Positions 1 to 8,819 of a stretch of 64,000 bases of DNA are shown here, one piece after another. Source of the DNA: Zwartia panacis (GTDB taxonomy: Bacteria; Pseudomonadota; Gammaproteobacteria; Burkholderiales; Burkholderiaceae_B); the NCBI RefSeq assembly GCF_030410395.1, contig NZ_JAUHHF010000002.1, positions 248,001-312,000 on the forward strand, written 5' to 3'. The notes under the pieces were generated by a model, which was given only the letters and a program-made list of their open reading frames with translations, did no database searches and had not been told where the DNA came from. Positions within the stretch are counted from its first letter, which is position 1. Each line of letters starts with the position of its first letter. The position numbers were made by a program, and so were the translations under genes.

Positions 1-1243
1 GGACTCCTTGAAAGAAAGCCATGAGGGCGGCAGTGGGTTGATAAATCGGCACATAACCTCGCATCAACACCTGCGTATTACGCGCATAGGCGGCCCAAGG
101 GATCACAGCTCCGTCAACCGACAACGCGCCGCGGATCCGCGCGCGCAAGGTACCCGCAGGATTTTCCATATCGACAACGATTTCTCTTTCCTCGTCGGAA
201 AAACCAGCAAGATTCTGCGCGATCTCATGTGCCACAGTACCAGGCAACAAACACGCCGTTGCCAGACAGCATCCGCCCGTCACAGCAAGCGAACCGTGTG
301 CGGACTGCGGAGTGAAATATCTGACAGAAATATGACCCGAACCTCTGGGAGGCGCGACCATGCAAATCTTCGGTATCGTCTCGCTGTTTTCAAGCTCTGT
401 ACGCGTCATGGGCTCGCCATTGCGCTTCTTCAAGCCCATTTTCAAGCCCGCCTCGACCCATATTTCACGCAACCGGACTTTCAGATCATGATCCTGATTC
501 AGCGCATCGACTGATTCATCACCCTTTTTACCCAACTCGGCTGCGCTCACGATCACCATTGGCACCGCGACATCCAGACAACTTGCCGACACGCCGGCGA
601 ACACATCTTTTCGATTGCCTGTGGGAAAAAGCTTGCCAGTCTTGGCGCCCACAGGGTGCCTCAAACTGAGCTCCACGCCGGGAAAGGCGCCCATCACCCC
701 GGGAATCTCTGTATCCGCAGGGACGTGAGCATTTCCCGCAGGCGTATTGATTCGCGCATCGGTGATCACTTTTGTATTGGTATTAAAAATTCTCACGGTT
801 GTCAGCGGTTTCTGCGCCTGAATCAACCCAGTCTCCAGCGCATATAACGGGAGAGCCGATGACATGTTTCCGCAATTCACGCTCCAGTCGATCGCAGATT
901 TGTCTGCAGCGAGCTGTGCGAGCGTGCTGCTCAGGTCAGCCTCGGGACCATCATGCATGTCCAGCATGAAGACTTTATTACTTGTCGCCGGACCTCGGCC
1001 CAGACCATTGATTTGCTTGTTGCCCTTTGTTTCGCCTGAGACAGGCACACCCATGATGCGTCTGATCAATTCTTCTTTCAGTTCAAGCGTCCCGGGCAGA
1101 TGCGGCTCCCACAAGACAACCCCTGTGGAGGTGCCACCGCGCATGTAATAAACGGGAAAATGCGCGACCCCATTCAAAAGTCTGGGTGCAAAAGCATCTA
1201 AGCCAGGCGGCTGAGGTGCGTGGGGAGTCTGGGTATTCGACAT
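1..1243 (-). CDS. PrpF-family isomerase (4-oxalomesaconate tautomerase-like), 3' end outside window
   Basis: Reading from ATG at 1243 gives an open frame to the window edge, so the C-terminus is missing. The family motif MRGGTSTG lies about 30 residues in, followed by GRGPATSNKVFML and later GAFPGVELSLRHPVG, typical of PrpF proteins (3-methylitaconate isomerase, 2-methylaconitate isomerase, 4-oxalomesaconate tautomerase). These cytosolic enzymes shift a double bond in tricarboxylic acids. GalD-type tautomerase or PrpF cannot be separated here because the neighbours give no methylcitrate or gallate genes. Confidence 0.85.
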   Translation of the reverse strand, partial: MSNTQTPHAPQPPGLDAFAPRLLNGVAHFPVYYMRGGTSTGVVLWEPHLPGTLELKEELIRRIMGVPVSGETKGNKQINGLGRGPATSNKVFMLDMHDGPEADLSSTLAQLAADKSAIDWSVNCGNMSSALPLYALETGLIQAQKPLTTVRIFNTNTKVITDARINTPAGNAHVPADTEIPGVMGAFPGVELSLRHPVGAKTGKLFPTGNRKDVFAGVSASCLDVAVPMVIVSAAELGKKGDESVDALNQDHDLKVRLREIWVEAGLKMGLKKRNGEPMTRTELENSETIPKICMVAPPRGSGHISVRYFTPQSAHGSLAVTGGCCLATACLLPGTVAHEIAQNLAGFSDEEREIVVDMENPAGTLRARIRGALSVDGAVIPWAAYARNTQVLMRGYVPIYQPTAALMAFFQGV

Positions 1244-1303
1244 ATTCAGCACTCTTGATGGGCGATATCAGAAGAATTATTTGCCACATCATAGCTGCTG
1301 AAA

Positions 1304-1329
1304 CAGGCAAACGCTATGGCGTTCGCCTG
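1304..1329 (-). terminator. Hairpin downstream of EF-hand gene
   Basis: An 11-bp stem (CAGGCAAACGC at 1304-1314 against GCGTTCGCCTG at 1319-1329, one wobble on the minus strand) with a TATG loop lies 24 bp after the EF-hand stop codon. The U-run that follows is short (TTTC), so termination strength is uncertain. Confidence 0.5.
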
Positions 1330-1352
1330 CACTGAAGCACATCCATCAAGAC

Positions 1353-1628
1353 TTATTTGAGAATCATGACCTTGATTTCTTCGATCGTCACAAAACCATC
1401 ATTATTCGTGTCGATTTTGCTGAAATTTGAAGCAATACGCGGCATTCCGGCTTTTGCTTCTTCGAGCGTGAGTTTGCCATCGGCGTTTTTGTCAGCGGCG
1501 ACAAATTTTTCCTCCGCTTCCTTGATTTGCTTTTGCTGGCTGGCAGTCGGTGTCTGCGCGCTAGCAGATACTGCGAAAGCCATCGCGGTCACGGCAAAAA
1601 TACCAGAAAGAATATTCCGAACGTTCAT
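1353..1628 (-). CDS. Secreted EF-hand protein
   Basis: A 91-residue protein with a signal peptide (hydrophobic core 6-22, likely cut after ASA at 24) and two EF-hand loops: DKNADGKLTLEE at 46-57 and DTNNDGFVTIEE at 73-84. Both loops keep the acidic residues at positions 1, 3, 5 and 12, so calcium binding is likely. It probably works in the periplasm as a calcium buffer or sensor; the partner is unknown. It is transcribed alone and followed by a hairpin. Confidence 0.8.
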   Translation of the reverse strand: MNVRNILSGIFAVTAMAFAVSASAQTPTASQQKQIKEAEEKFVAADKNADGKLTLEEAKAGMPRIASNFSKIDTNNDGFVTIEEIKVMILK

Positions 1629-1730
1629 GAGATCAATCCTGTTAAGTCACACTGCGAAAAAGAGACAGTGAAGGACTGTAGCACCCGTGCACCTTGACTC
1701 AGCATGACTTACTCGCAAATGCTGACACGC

Positions 1731-2462
1731 TTATGCGGATATCCCGTGAGGACTGTCATGTCGCCCTAACTTTTTGGAGAGCCAATCCAACACGACCTCT
1801 GCCAATTGCTCAGGCTCCTCCATCGGCATCATATGTCCACAATGTTTCAGGACAACCAGAGGCGCACCCGCCGCTTCAGCCATTTCAGTTGCCTCCTCCA
1901 TCGAGCGCAGACGATCCTGATCCGCCGTCACGACGAGTACGGGACACGCAATCGAACGCATATTTTCAAGATCTGACTTGCGCTCCAGTGCGGACAATCG
2001 GGTAAACACCTCTGCACCCAGCCGCTCACCCATATCTTTCAATCGATTGATCAGTGTCTCGTCATTTTCGCGATCAACATGAACTGCGCGCTTGAGCGCC
2101 GTTCGACTCATGCCTCGAAACATCTTTGTAGCGGGCCCCTCTGACACGGGTGGCGTCGTCGGTCTCGTCGAAGTTCCAATCAGGACCAGAGCCTGCACAC
2201 GCTCAGGAGCCTGATACAACATATGACGCGAAATATAACCACCTAATGAAAAACCGATCAGAATAAAACGCTCGGGACACCGACTTAGATTACTGGCGGC
2301 CAACTCTTGCAAAGTCGTGCCTTCCCGGAAGTCTGCATACATGACGTCGTAGTCCTTTAAAAAAGGAACAAAATCCCGCCAAATATCGTCATCCGTCATA
2401 AAACCAGGGGCCAGAACGATGGTGGGTTTAGTGTTTTTCTGCGTACTCTTATTCGCACTCAT
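1731..2462 (-). CDS. Alpha/beta-hydrolase
   Basis: A 243-residue cytosolic alpha/beta-hydrolase fold protein. The nucleophile elbow GFSLGG places the serine at residue 72; VVTADQDRL and HCGHMMPME near the C-terminus supply the expected Asp and His. The substrate cannot be told from sequence. Its ATG overlaps the stop of the upstream PLP enzyme by 4 bp (ATGA), so the two are translationally coupled and may act on the same compound. Confidence 0.85.
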   Translation of the reverse strand: MSANKSTQKNTKPTIVLAPGFMTDDDIWRDFVPFLKDYDVMYADFREGTTLQELAASNLSRCPERFILIGFSLGGYISRHMLYQAPERVQALVLIGTSTRPTTPPVSEGPATKMFRGMSRTALKRAVHVDRENDETLINRLKDMGERLGAEVFTRLSALERKSDLENMRSIACPVLVVTADQDRLRSMEEATEMAEAAGAPLVVLKHCGHMMPMEEPEQLAEVVLDWLSKKLGRHDSPHGISA

Positions 2463-3682
2463 GACTCGCCTAATACCTTTTTAATTGTGTGAATCATCAA
2501 CTCGATGTCTGCATTTGGATTGGCCGCCGTATTTCGCAGCCACTTGCGCTGTCCAATCGTGACGGTGGACGTCATACCTATCGGCAACTCTGACAATAAA
2601 CGTTCAAACATTCTTGGATCACGCGCGCGCCACACGACAAGACCTGTTGTCGGCATCGCAAATAACTCAAGCCGATCGTCCCCTCGAATAAAATCAGCCA
2701 ACTTTTGCGCCATCATCATGCAATGCTCAATACGCTGCGCAACCCCTGCCCGACCCCAGCTCAACAGCATGGCCAGCAAGGGAACCGCCGTCGCACCATG
2801 AGAGCCCAGCAGCCCTACATTAGGCTCTGTCAAATATGCCCCACCAAAACTGATGGCCTCGGTGGCTTTGAGCGAATCACGAAAAAATACAAGCGCGGAC
2901 TCTTTAGGTTGAAACAACCATTTATGGGAAGACACCGCAACCGAATCCGCATGTTCAATTCCAGCCAGCCGGTCTGCATAACGCGTTAAACGCAAGGGCC
3001 CGCCCCACGCTGCATCCACATGTGTCCAGGCAGCTCGACCAATGAGTGTGAGAGGATCCAACGCGCCGACGCTTGTCGACCCGGAGGTCAATACAAGTGC
3101 GGCTTTATGCATATCTGTTGGCAAAGCTTCCTCACGGATCACGCCTGCATCGTCCACAGGAACAGCCGTGAAGCGTAATCCCAAAATATGTGCGGATTTT
3201 TTAATAGAAAGATGCGCCGCCTCAGAAGCTATCACCTCTGAGATATCAGCGCACTCGCGCGCCGCCCAGAGCGCAGTCAGATTTGCAGCGGAAGAGCCAG
3301 GCGTCATATGTCCACCCGACATGCCGAAATAAGGCGCGAGCCATTCAATCACTTTTTCTTCAAGCTCGCGCGCGACAGGTGCCGTCGCGGGGTGCAACAG
3401 GTTCTGATTCAGCGAGGCATTCCAGAGCGTGGTGGCCCAGGTTACCCAAGGCGTCGGAGGATCCTTGTGGGCGAACGCTGTCGGCGCATCCAGTCTGGCG
3501 GCACGACCCAGCACGATCGGTGCAAGTTGATCCAACGTTTCAATTGAACCGATTCCAGACTCAGGGAGTGTGGTGCCAAGCTTGGCGAAATCACTTGCAG
3601 TAAAGGTCTGTCCCATCAGCGCCACAGCATGGGCAAGCGCCTCGCGATCGAGCATAAATTCCTGATCCAGCTCGCGTGACAT
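2459..3682 (-). CDS. PLP-dependent decarboxylase/lyase (group II type)
   Basis: A 407-residue fold-type I pyridoxal-phosphate enzyme. TPGSSAANLTALWAAR near residue 125 and VAVSSHKWLF around 250, with the Schiff-base lysine in SHKW, match the aromatic-amino-acid decarboxylase/glutamate decarboxylase group. The substrate is not determinable here. It is the first gene of a two-gene operon with an alpha/beta-hydrolase. The 130-bp region upstream is shared with a divergent glycosyltransferase and should hold both promoters. Confidence 0.8.
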   Translation of the reverse strand: MSRELDQEFMLDREALAHAVALMGQTFTASDFAKLGTTLPESGIGSIETLDQLAPIVLGRAARLDAPTAFAHKDPPTPWVTWATTLWNASLNQNLLHPATAPVARELEEKVIEWLAPYFGMSGGHMTPGSSAANLTALWAARECADISEVIASEAAHLSIKKSAHILGLRFTAVPVDDAGVIREEALPTDMHKAALVLTSGSTSVGALDPLTLIGRAAWTHVDAAWGGPLRLTRYADRLAGIEHADSVAVSSHKWLFQPKESALVFFRDSLKATEAISFGGAYLTEPNVGLLGSHGATAVPLLAMLLSWGRAGVAQRIEHCMMMAQKLADFIRGDDRLELFAMPTTGLVVWRARDPRMFERLLSELPIGMTSTVTIGQRKWLRNTAANPNADIELMIHTIKKVLGES

Positions 3683-3812
3683 GTTTAATCAATCCTTGAA
3701 AATGAAACCCTGATTTAAAAAAGTTCATCTGGCTATTATCGCCGAGCTGAGCAGGTGTGCGAAGCATGTTTCAAGCCTGAACCCCATCCTCTGCCTCTGT
3801 TATTCTTGAAGC

Positions 3813-4865
3813 ATGCAAATACTTCAAATCAATCTTGAGAGAGGCTGGCGTGGCGGAGAGCGTCAAACGCTTTTAACTGCTTGCGCGCAACGAGAGCTCG
3901 GACATGATGTCGAGATTATCGCGCGCGCGGGGAGTGAACTTGCACAGCATGCAAGAGAATTAGGTTTCACCGTGCATCACGCCCGCCAAGCGGTATCCTT
4001 GGCATTGTGGTTAAGCTTGCATGGCGCGCGTTTTGATATTTTGCATGCACAGACCGCCGGAGCAGTCACAGGAACGGTGCTGGCCAAACCTTTTCACCGC
4101 AGACCCATCGTTTTTTCCAGACGGACTGAATTCCCCGTGTCGTCCGGACAGCTTTTCACCAAACTGAAGTGGAAATGTGTCGACCAGCTTGTCGCCATCA
4201 GCCAGGCAGCCGCAGCAGAACCTCGCCGATTTGGCCTCGCACCCATCATCATTCCGAGCGCGACACCGCCCATCACGCCTGACACCCATAGAATCAACAC
4301 GCTGATTTCCACCCATCAGCTACAAGGTAAAAGACTCATCGGCACAAGTGCTGCCCTGAGCGTCGAAAAGGATCCCCTCACACTGATCCAAGCTGCAGCC
4401 CTAGTCTGTCAAGACCATCAGGATGTCGTCTTTATTCACTGGGGTGCTGATGGATCCTCTTCTGAGGCGTCCCGTGCACTCATCAAGAAACTTGGAATCG
4501 AAAAAAAATACTTACTCCTGGGTTTTCAGCACAGCCCTGAACGACTCTATCCAGCTTTGAGTGCTTTCGTCCTCTGCTCAACCTATGAGGCGCTCGGCAG
4601 TAGTTTGCTCGATGCAATGTCGCTCGAAATACCAGTCGTTGGTACCCGCACGGGTGGAATCAAAGAGGTACTCGCAGACGGACGCGGACTGCTCGCCACC
4701 GTTGGCGACGCGCAGGAAATTGCCAAACATCTTGACTGGGTATTAAGTCACCCTGCTGAGGTCAGCAACATGACTGCGCTGGCAGCTCAATACGTGAGAA
4801 ACGAGCACGATGTCAGCAGAATGGCTCAAAAGTATTTGGCACTTTATACCCATTTAAGCCGCTAG
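3813..4865 (+). CDS. Glycosyltransferase, GT4-like
   Basis: A 350-residue GT-B fold glycosyltransferase. The N-terminus MQILQINLERGWRGGERQ is the glycine-rich acceptor-side start of GT4 enzymes such as lipopolysaccharide or capsule transferases. The C-terminal half has EALGSSLLDAMSLEIPVVGT, the nucleotide-sugar site with the family E-x7-E arrangement reduced to E and D. It probably adds a sugar to an envelope glycan. It stands alone and overlaps the convergent trxC by 12 bp. Confidence 0.8.
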   Translation: MQILQINLERGWRGGERQTLLTACAQRELGHDVEIIARAGSELAQHARELGFTVHHARQAVSLALWLSLHGARFDILHAQTAGAVTGTVLAKPFHRRPIVFSRRTEFPVSSGQLFTKLKWKCVDQLVAISQAAAAEPRRFGLAPIIIPSATPPITPDTHRINTLISTHQLQGKRLIGTSAALSVEKDPLTLIQAAALVCQDHQDVVFIHWGADGSSSEASRALIKKLGIEKKYLLLGFQHSPERLYPALSAFVLCSTYEALGSSLLDAMSLEIPVVGTRTGGIKEVLADGRGLLATVGDAQEIAKHLDWVLSHPAEVSNMTALAAQYVRNEHDVSRMAQKYLALYTHLSR

Positions 4866-5279
4866 CGCTCTTTGCACAAACTGCTCAAGCGAAGCAGCAG
4901 GCAAAGCACCGCTGACACGATTGACTTCTTTGCCACCCACATATGCGGCGAGCGTCGGAATCGACCTGATATTCAGTCGCTGAGACAACATTTGGTTGTC
5001 TTCGGTATTGATTTTGACATGAAGTACACGATTGGCGTGCCGAGCCGCACTCGCTTTGAAAGTGGGCGCGAACATTTGGCAAGGACCGCACCAAGAGGCC
5101 CAAAAATCAACGACAACGGGTAGTGGAGAGCTTGCCAAAAGCTCATTGAAGGTCAGTTCGTCGACATCAACCGGTGCGGTTAACAAGTCTTTTTTGCAAG
5201 CACCGCAAATCGGCGAGCTCGATAACCTGTCAACAGGCAACTGATTGATTTTTTGGCAGTGCGGGCAAGTCATTCTCAT
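4854..5279 (-). CDS. trxC: Thioredoxin 2
   Basis: TrxC type: an N-terminal zinc ribbon with two CxxC pairs (CPHC, CGAC) precedes a thioredoxin domain with the WCGPC active site. Start chosen at ATG 5279, because GGAG sits 6 nt upstream and the resulting length (141 residues) fits E. coli TrxC (139). An ATG at 5273 would also suit; an upstream ATG at 5309 would add ten unrelated residues. It is a cytosolic disulfide reductase typically linked to oxidative stress, and could feed the MsrA/MsrB enzymes encoded further right. Confidence 0.93.
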   Translation of the reverse strand: MRMTCPHCQKINQLPVDRLSSSPICGACKKDLLTAPVDVDELTFNELLASSPLPVVVDFWASWCGPCQMFAPTFKASAARHANRVLHVKINTEDNQMLSQRLNIRSIPTLAAYVGGKEVNRVSGALPAASLEQFVQRALAA

Positions 5280-5343
5280 GAGTTTCTCCGAGAGAGGGTA
5301 GTCATCCACAACCTCTGACTACACCGCTCTTACAGGATGTCAC

Positions 5344-6249
5344 TCAGAGATCGTCTTTTGAGACCTTTTGCCAAGTAGCGTCTGGATTGAAAGACTTAAT
5401 TTGTTTCGCCAATCGCTCCGTGGCGGGTCCCAGGTTCTTTTGATAAACCTGTCCAGCCTGGTTCACGATAAACGTCATCACACCTGTCTCGCCGTATTCA
5501 ACGGGCCAGGCCAACAAGGCATATCCGCCAATCATACGTCCATTTACAACATAGTCGAATGCACCACCCGGTGCCGCAGGACCCTGAGAAGTCAAGACAC
5601 GGAAAAGATAACCATGGAATCCACGCTCATCGATACCGTCCACCGACTTTGACTGCGCGAAATACTCGCCGATCGGACTTAAAGGCTCATCCGCGTTTGT
5701 GGGCCAGTACAGTCCATCACGTTTGCCCGGAGTGCTTTGCAAGCGTTGGGCATACTGCAATACACCGTCACCCATCCGATCTTTTTCAGCGTATTCCATT
5801 TGAGCGTCGCCGTAGGCAAGCATCGCCTTGATCGCAGCGAGTTCATTGACACCCACTGTACGCTGTCTCATTTCCTGGGCAGCCAAATCCAAATCGAAGC
5901 GCCAGTCATTGCCCTCTTTGACCAGAGGGATCGGCAACGTCCAACCCTTTTCACCCACACCGATATGTGCGAGTTGCGGATTGTCCATCAAAATTTTGTG
6001 CGACTTATCCCATGCACTTAAAAACCGCTGATAGTCCTCCTTGGTCGGTGAGGGAATATAGGATTTGTAATCCTCTCCCAGCATCAGACGAAATAGCAGG
6101 TCATCCTTGTTTTTAACCGCATAGCCGAATTCTTCCATTGCGGCCTCTGGTGTTTTGAAAACCTGCTGAACACGTTGTGCCTGAGTGGTGGCAGAGGCCA
6201 TCAACAGCCCAATCGTTAAAAGTAATACTGAACCAATACGTGCAATCAT
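5344..6249 (-). CDS. DUF2950 family periplasmic protein
   Basis: A DUF2950 protein of 301 residues from ATG 6249. A signal peptide (MIARIGSVLLLTIGLLMASA, cut near TQAQ) shows export. FKTPEAAMEEFGYAVKNKD and the C-terminal GGYALLAWPVEYGETGVMTF are family features. Function is unknown. The open frame extends upstream to 6336, but that start would place the signal peptide internally and overlap the preceding gene. It follows a DUF3300 gene by 52 bp, an association often seen in proteobacteria, so the two probably act together in the envelope. Confidence 0.85.
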   Translation of the reverse strand: MIARIGSVLLLTIGLLMASATTQAQRVQQVFKTPEAAMEEFGYAVKNKDDLLFRLMLGEDYKSYIPSPTKEDYQRFLSAWDKSHKILMDNPQLAHIGVGEKGWTLPIPLVKEGNDWRFDLDLAAQEMRQRTVGVNELAAIKAMLAYGDAQMEYAEKDRMGDGVLQYAQRLQSTPGKRDGLYWPTNADEPLSPIGEYFAQSKSVDGIDERGFHGYLFRVLTSQGPAAPGGAFDYVVNGRMIGGYALLAWPVEYGETGVMTFIVNQAGQVYQKNLGPATERLAKQIKSFNPDATWQKVSKDDL

Positions 6250-6301
6250 GGTGGTCTCAATAAAAGTCTGAAAAATATTTTTGGACAAAATGCGCAAGGT
6301 A

Positions 6302-7579
6302 TTAACCACGACCGTGGGCCCTACCACCACCGCCACCCCCGCCGCCTAACCTGCCACCACCACCGCCACCGCCATGACCCACATTCGGACGTGACGCTGC
6401 GGCCACACTTGAGCGACCACGATCAATAGACTGTCTGCCAGCCTCAACTCCTTTGAACGCATCCCCTCTCGCCACAGGTGCTTGCGCCGCGCGGTTTTGC
6501 AAGGCATCGCGCTGAGTGGCCGCAGCGGGACGGTTTTGTTCAAGATTTCGTACAGGAGCGGCAGCCGCTGCGCGCACAGGCGCATTGCCAGCATTGGCTG
6601 CATTCCTCACCGGCGCGTTACCCGCACCCGCCGCAGGACGTGCGGGTGTGTGACCACGCATTTCATTGCGTGCATTCACAGCATTGGCATCTCGTGTCGA
6701 GTAACGTTGCCTTGATCCGTTATCGCGATATGCCACTGCACCACGATGCTGTGGATTGTGTTTCCAGCTGCTATTACCTTGACCGGAATAAAAATTATTG
6801 CGATTGATTCGATTGAAATTATTGACGTTGATATTGACGTCGCGATTGTTCCAGTTAAATCCACCAAAAATCGCGCCCGCTGCGGCCACACCTGCTCCCC
6901 ACATCAAGCCATTCACCATCGCCTGACCGGGATACCAACTCATCACGCCGGGATAATAAACAGGCGGGTACGAAGGGTAAGCCCACGCGCCGTACACCAC
7001 AGTCGGGTTATAGGCAGGCACATACACGACATTCGGTTGCGCTGGTTCGATGATGATCGTCTGTCCTTGCGTGGAAACGTTTTGCTGAGTGTTGGATGCC
7101 AAATTGCCGGCCTTTTGCGCCTGTGCGCGCAAGCGCTGAACCGAATCCATCACATCGCCTTGCTGAGCCAAGAAGGCGTCACCGAGTTTTTGAGTCCAAT
7201 CGAGCTGCTCGCTCATCATGGTTAGCACTTGTGGAAACGCGACGAGAGATTGCACACTCGGATCCCAGGTCTGATCACTGACTTTGGCGAGCGCGGCATC
7301 ACCGCCTTTATTTCCAGAGGACTTCGACCAACGTGCCGCTTGAACGATTTCGAGCGGATATGTCGCTGCCATCAATACCTGAGATAACAGCGCATCCGGG
7401 TAGAGCGCAATCGGCGCCAGCATGGCGTCGATTTCTTGTGCAGAAAATACTGGCGCAGCTGCATTTTGTGCTTGCGGTGCTGTTGTTGAATCTGTTGCGG
7501 CAGATTGTCCGACTGAGGGTGCGGCCCAAGCGACTGAAAGGGCAAAAACAATTGTTGAGACACGATATGGAGTCTGCAT
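6302..7579 (-). CDS. DUF3300 family envelope protein with Gly-rich tail
   Basis: A 425-residue exported protein: signal peptide 1-25, DUF3300 core (about 42-220, with APIALYPDALLSQVLMAATY and YVPAYNPTVVYG), then a low-complexity Ala/Asn/Arg-rich segment with VRNAANAGNAPVR-like repeats, and a tail of almost pure glycine with a few Arg and His. The tail looks disordered. No enzymatic residues are recognisable. It is probably the first gene of an operon with the DUF2950 gene; the 190-bp AT-rich gap upstream faces a divergent outer-membrane protein gene. Confidence 0.85.
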   Translation of the reverse strand: MQTPYRVSTIVFALSVAWAAPSVGQSAATDSTTAPQAQNAAAPVFSAQEIDAMLAPIALYPDALLSQVLMAATYPLEIVQAARWSKSSGNKGGDAALAKVSDQTWDPSVQSLVAFPQVLTMMSEQLDWTQKLGDAFLAQQGDVMDSVQRLRAQAQKAGNLASNTQQNVSTQGQTIIIEPAQPNVVYVPAYNPTVVYGAWAYPSYPPVYYPGVMSWYPGQAMVNGLMWGAGVAAAGAIFGGFNWNNRDVNINVNNFNRINRNNFYSGQGNSSWKHNPQHRGAVAYRDNGSRQRYSTRDANAVNARNEMRGHTPARPAAGAGNAPVRNAANAGNAPVRAAAAAPVRNLEQNRPAAATQRDALQNRAAQAPVARGDAFKGVEAGRQSIDRGRSSVAAASRPNVGHGGGGGGGRLGGGGGGGGRAHGRG

Positions 7580-7770
7580 AAGTCATCCTAAGAGGAGTCA
7601 ATCTTGCTTACAGGGCAACGATTAATTACACACATCGCGCCTTCGAGTTGCAAATATTACAATCGTTGTCGATCGCATAATTACTCAGAAACCATTAATC
7701 TATTTACTTATCTAAATTCACTCACCGCAAACACCTGAGGCGTACGCCAATCGAGCTACGAAGCCCGTCA

Positions 7771-8751
7771 ATGTTGAAGTTTTTAAACAACATCATGTGT
7801 AAAAACGCTTTTCAATCCTTGTTAAAAATCATTGTTTTACTGTTGTGCAGCCTTGCCTTCAGTCAAACATCCGCACAAGGTCGCGGTCTTCTACCGGCAG
7901 CAAAAATCAAAAAAAGTGCAGACGAGATTCTTGCCATAATGTCTTATTCAGTCGTGCCTGATCTGACCAGTAGTTTTCTTTCCATTCAAGACGATCAAGT
8001 CGGTCAAAATCGTATGTTCATGACTCAGTTTGCAGGTGGGGAGACAATCAGTAAAAAGGTACCCGTCTATCTTGAGGGCTCTGCTGCGTTCATGCGCTTT
8101 GATCCAGTTTTTGTTGCTGAACGTGGACAGGATTTCCGTTCAGTTCCCGCGCGCTGGAATTCCGTCGCCCTCTCCGGTGGTGTGGGCTACGACTTCCCAA
8201 TTGCTCCCAACCTTGTCTTACGCCCCATTTTTAATTTCTCGCTCGCGCACCTCGAATCCGACGCCTCGCTCGCGGGCCGTTTCATCGATGACTATATCGA
8301 TCCCTCTTTGGACTTTCTCAAAAGAGGTCGACTCAACGCCTACGGTTTGGGCGGCTCGCTCATGCTCGACTACACGCTTGTGAAACCTGAGCATGAGATT
8401 GATCTCGAGCTGCGCTACACGAATATTCGATTGCGCACGTTTGACTCATCTGCAGTAGTCAGTGGCTCAGCCTCAGCAGAAGCCGCCAGTGTTTATGCGC
8501 GCTACCGAGCACCGACTGGCTTGCAGTTGATGGACAACCCACTTCGCTACGTTCTGGAGGCGGCCAATACGGTTTACCTGGGTGACCAACGCGGCTTGCT
8601 CGGGTTCAACAATCTGACCTCTGTCGGCGTGGGGATCGAGTTCGACTCGAGCAAGTACAAAGCGGTTGTTACGCGTACAAGGCTGGTCGCCCGCTACGCC
8701 TTTGGTGATAATGTGCGAGGCTTTGCGATTGGTTTAGCGGTCAGTTTCTAG
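7771..8751 (+). CDS. Predicted outer-membrane beta-barrel protein
   Basis: A 326-residue exported protein not assignable to a named family. A signal peptide (hydrophobic 17-30, cut near SAQG) is followed by alternating polar/apolar stretches such as ALSGGVGYDFPI and EIDLELRYTNIRL. It ends in FAIGLAVSF, a terminal Phe typical of outer-membrane barrels. The ATG at 7795 is an alternative start. A Solitary-outer-membrane-autotransporter-like or OmpA-like barrel is possible. Confidence 0.65.
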   Translation: MLKFLNNIMCKNAFQSLLKIIVLLLCSLAFSQTSAQGRGLLPAAKIKKSADEILAIMSYSVVPDLTSSFLSIQDDQVGQNRMFMTQFAGGETISKKVPVYLEGSAAFMRFDPVFVAERGQDFRSVPARWNSVALSGGVGYDFPIAPNLVLRPIFNFSLAHLESDASLAGRFIDDYIDPSLDFLKRGRLNAYGLGGSLMLDYTLVKPEHEIDLELRYTNIRLRTFDSSAVVSGSASAEAASVYARYRAPTGLQLMDNPLRYVLEAANTVYLGDQRGLLGFNNLTSVGVGIEFDSSKYKAVVTRTRLVARYAFGDNVRGFAIGLAVSF

Positions 8752-8819
8752 TCTGGCTTCCTTGATTTGAGTGAAATAGCGCATAATGGTCTTCTTGGAA
8801 AACGAGCCTAAAACGCCCT

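Noticed and set aside
6302-6375. Repeat array of CCACCGCC-like units
   Set aside because: It encodes the glycine-rich tail of the DUF3300 protein.
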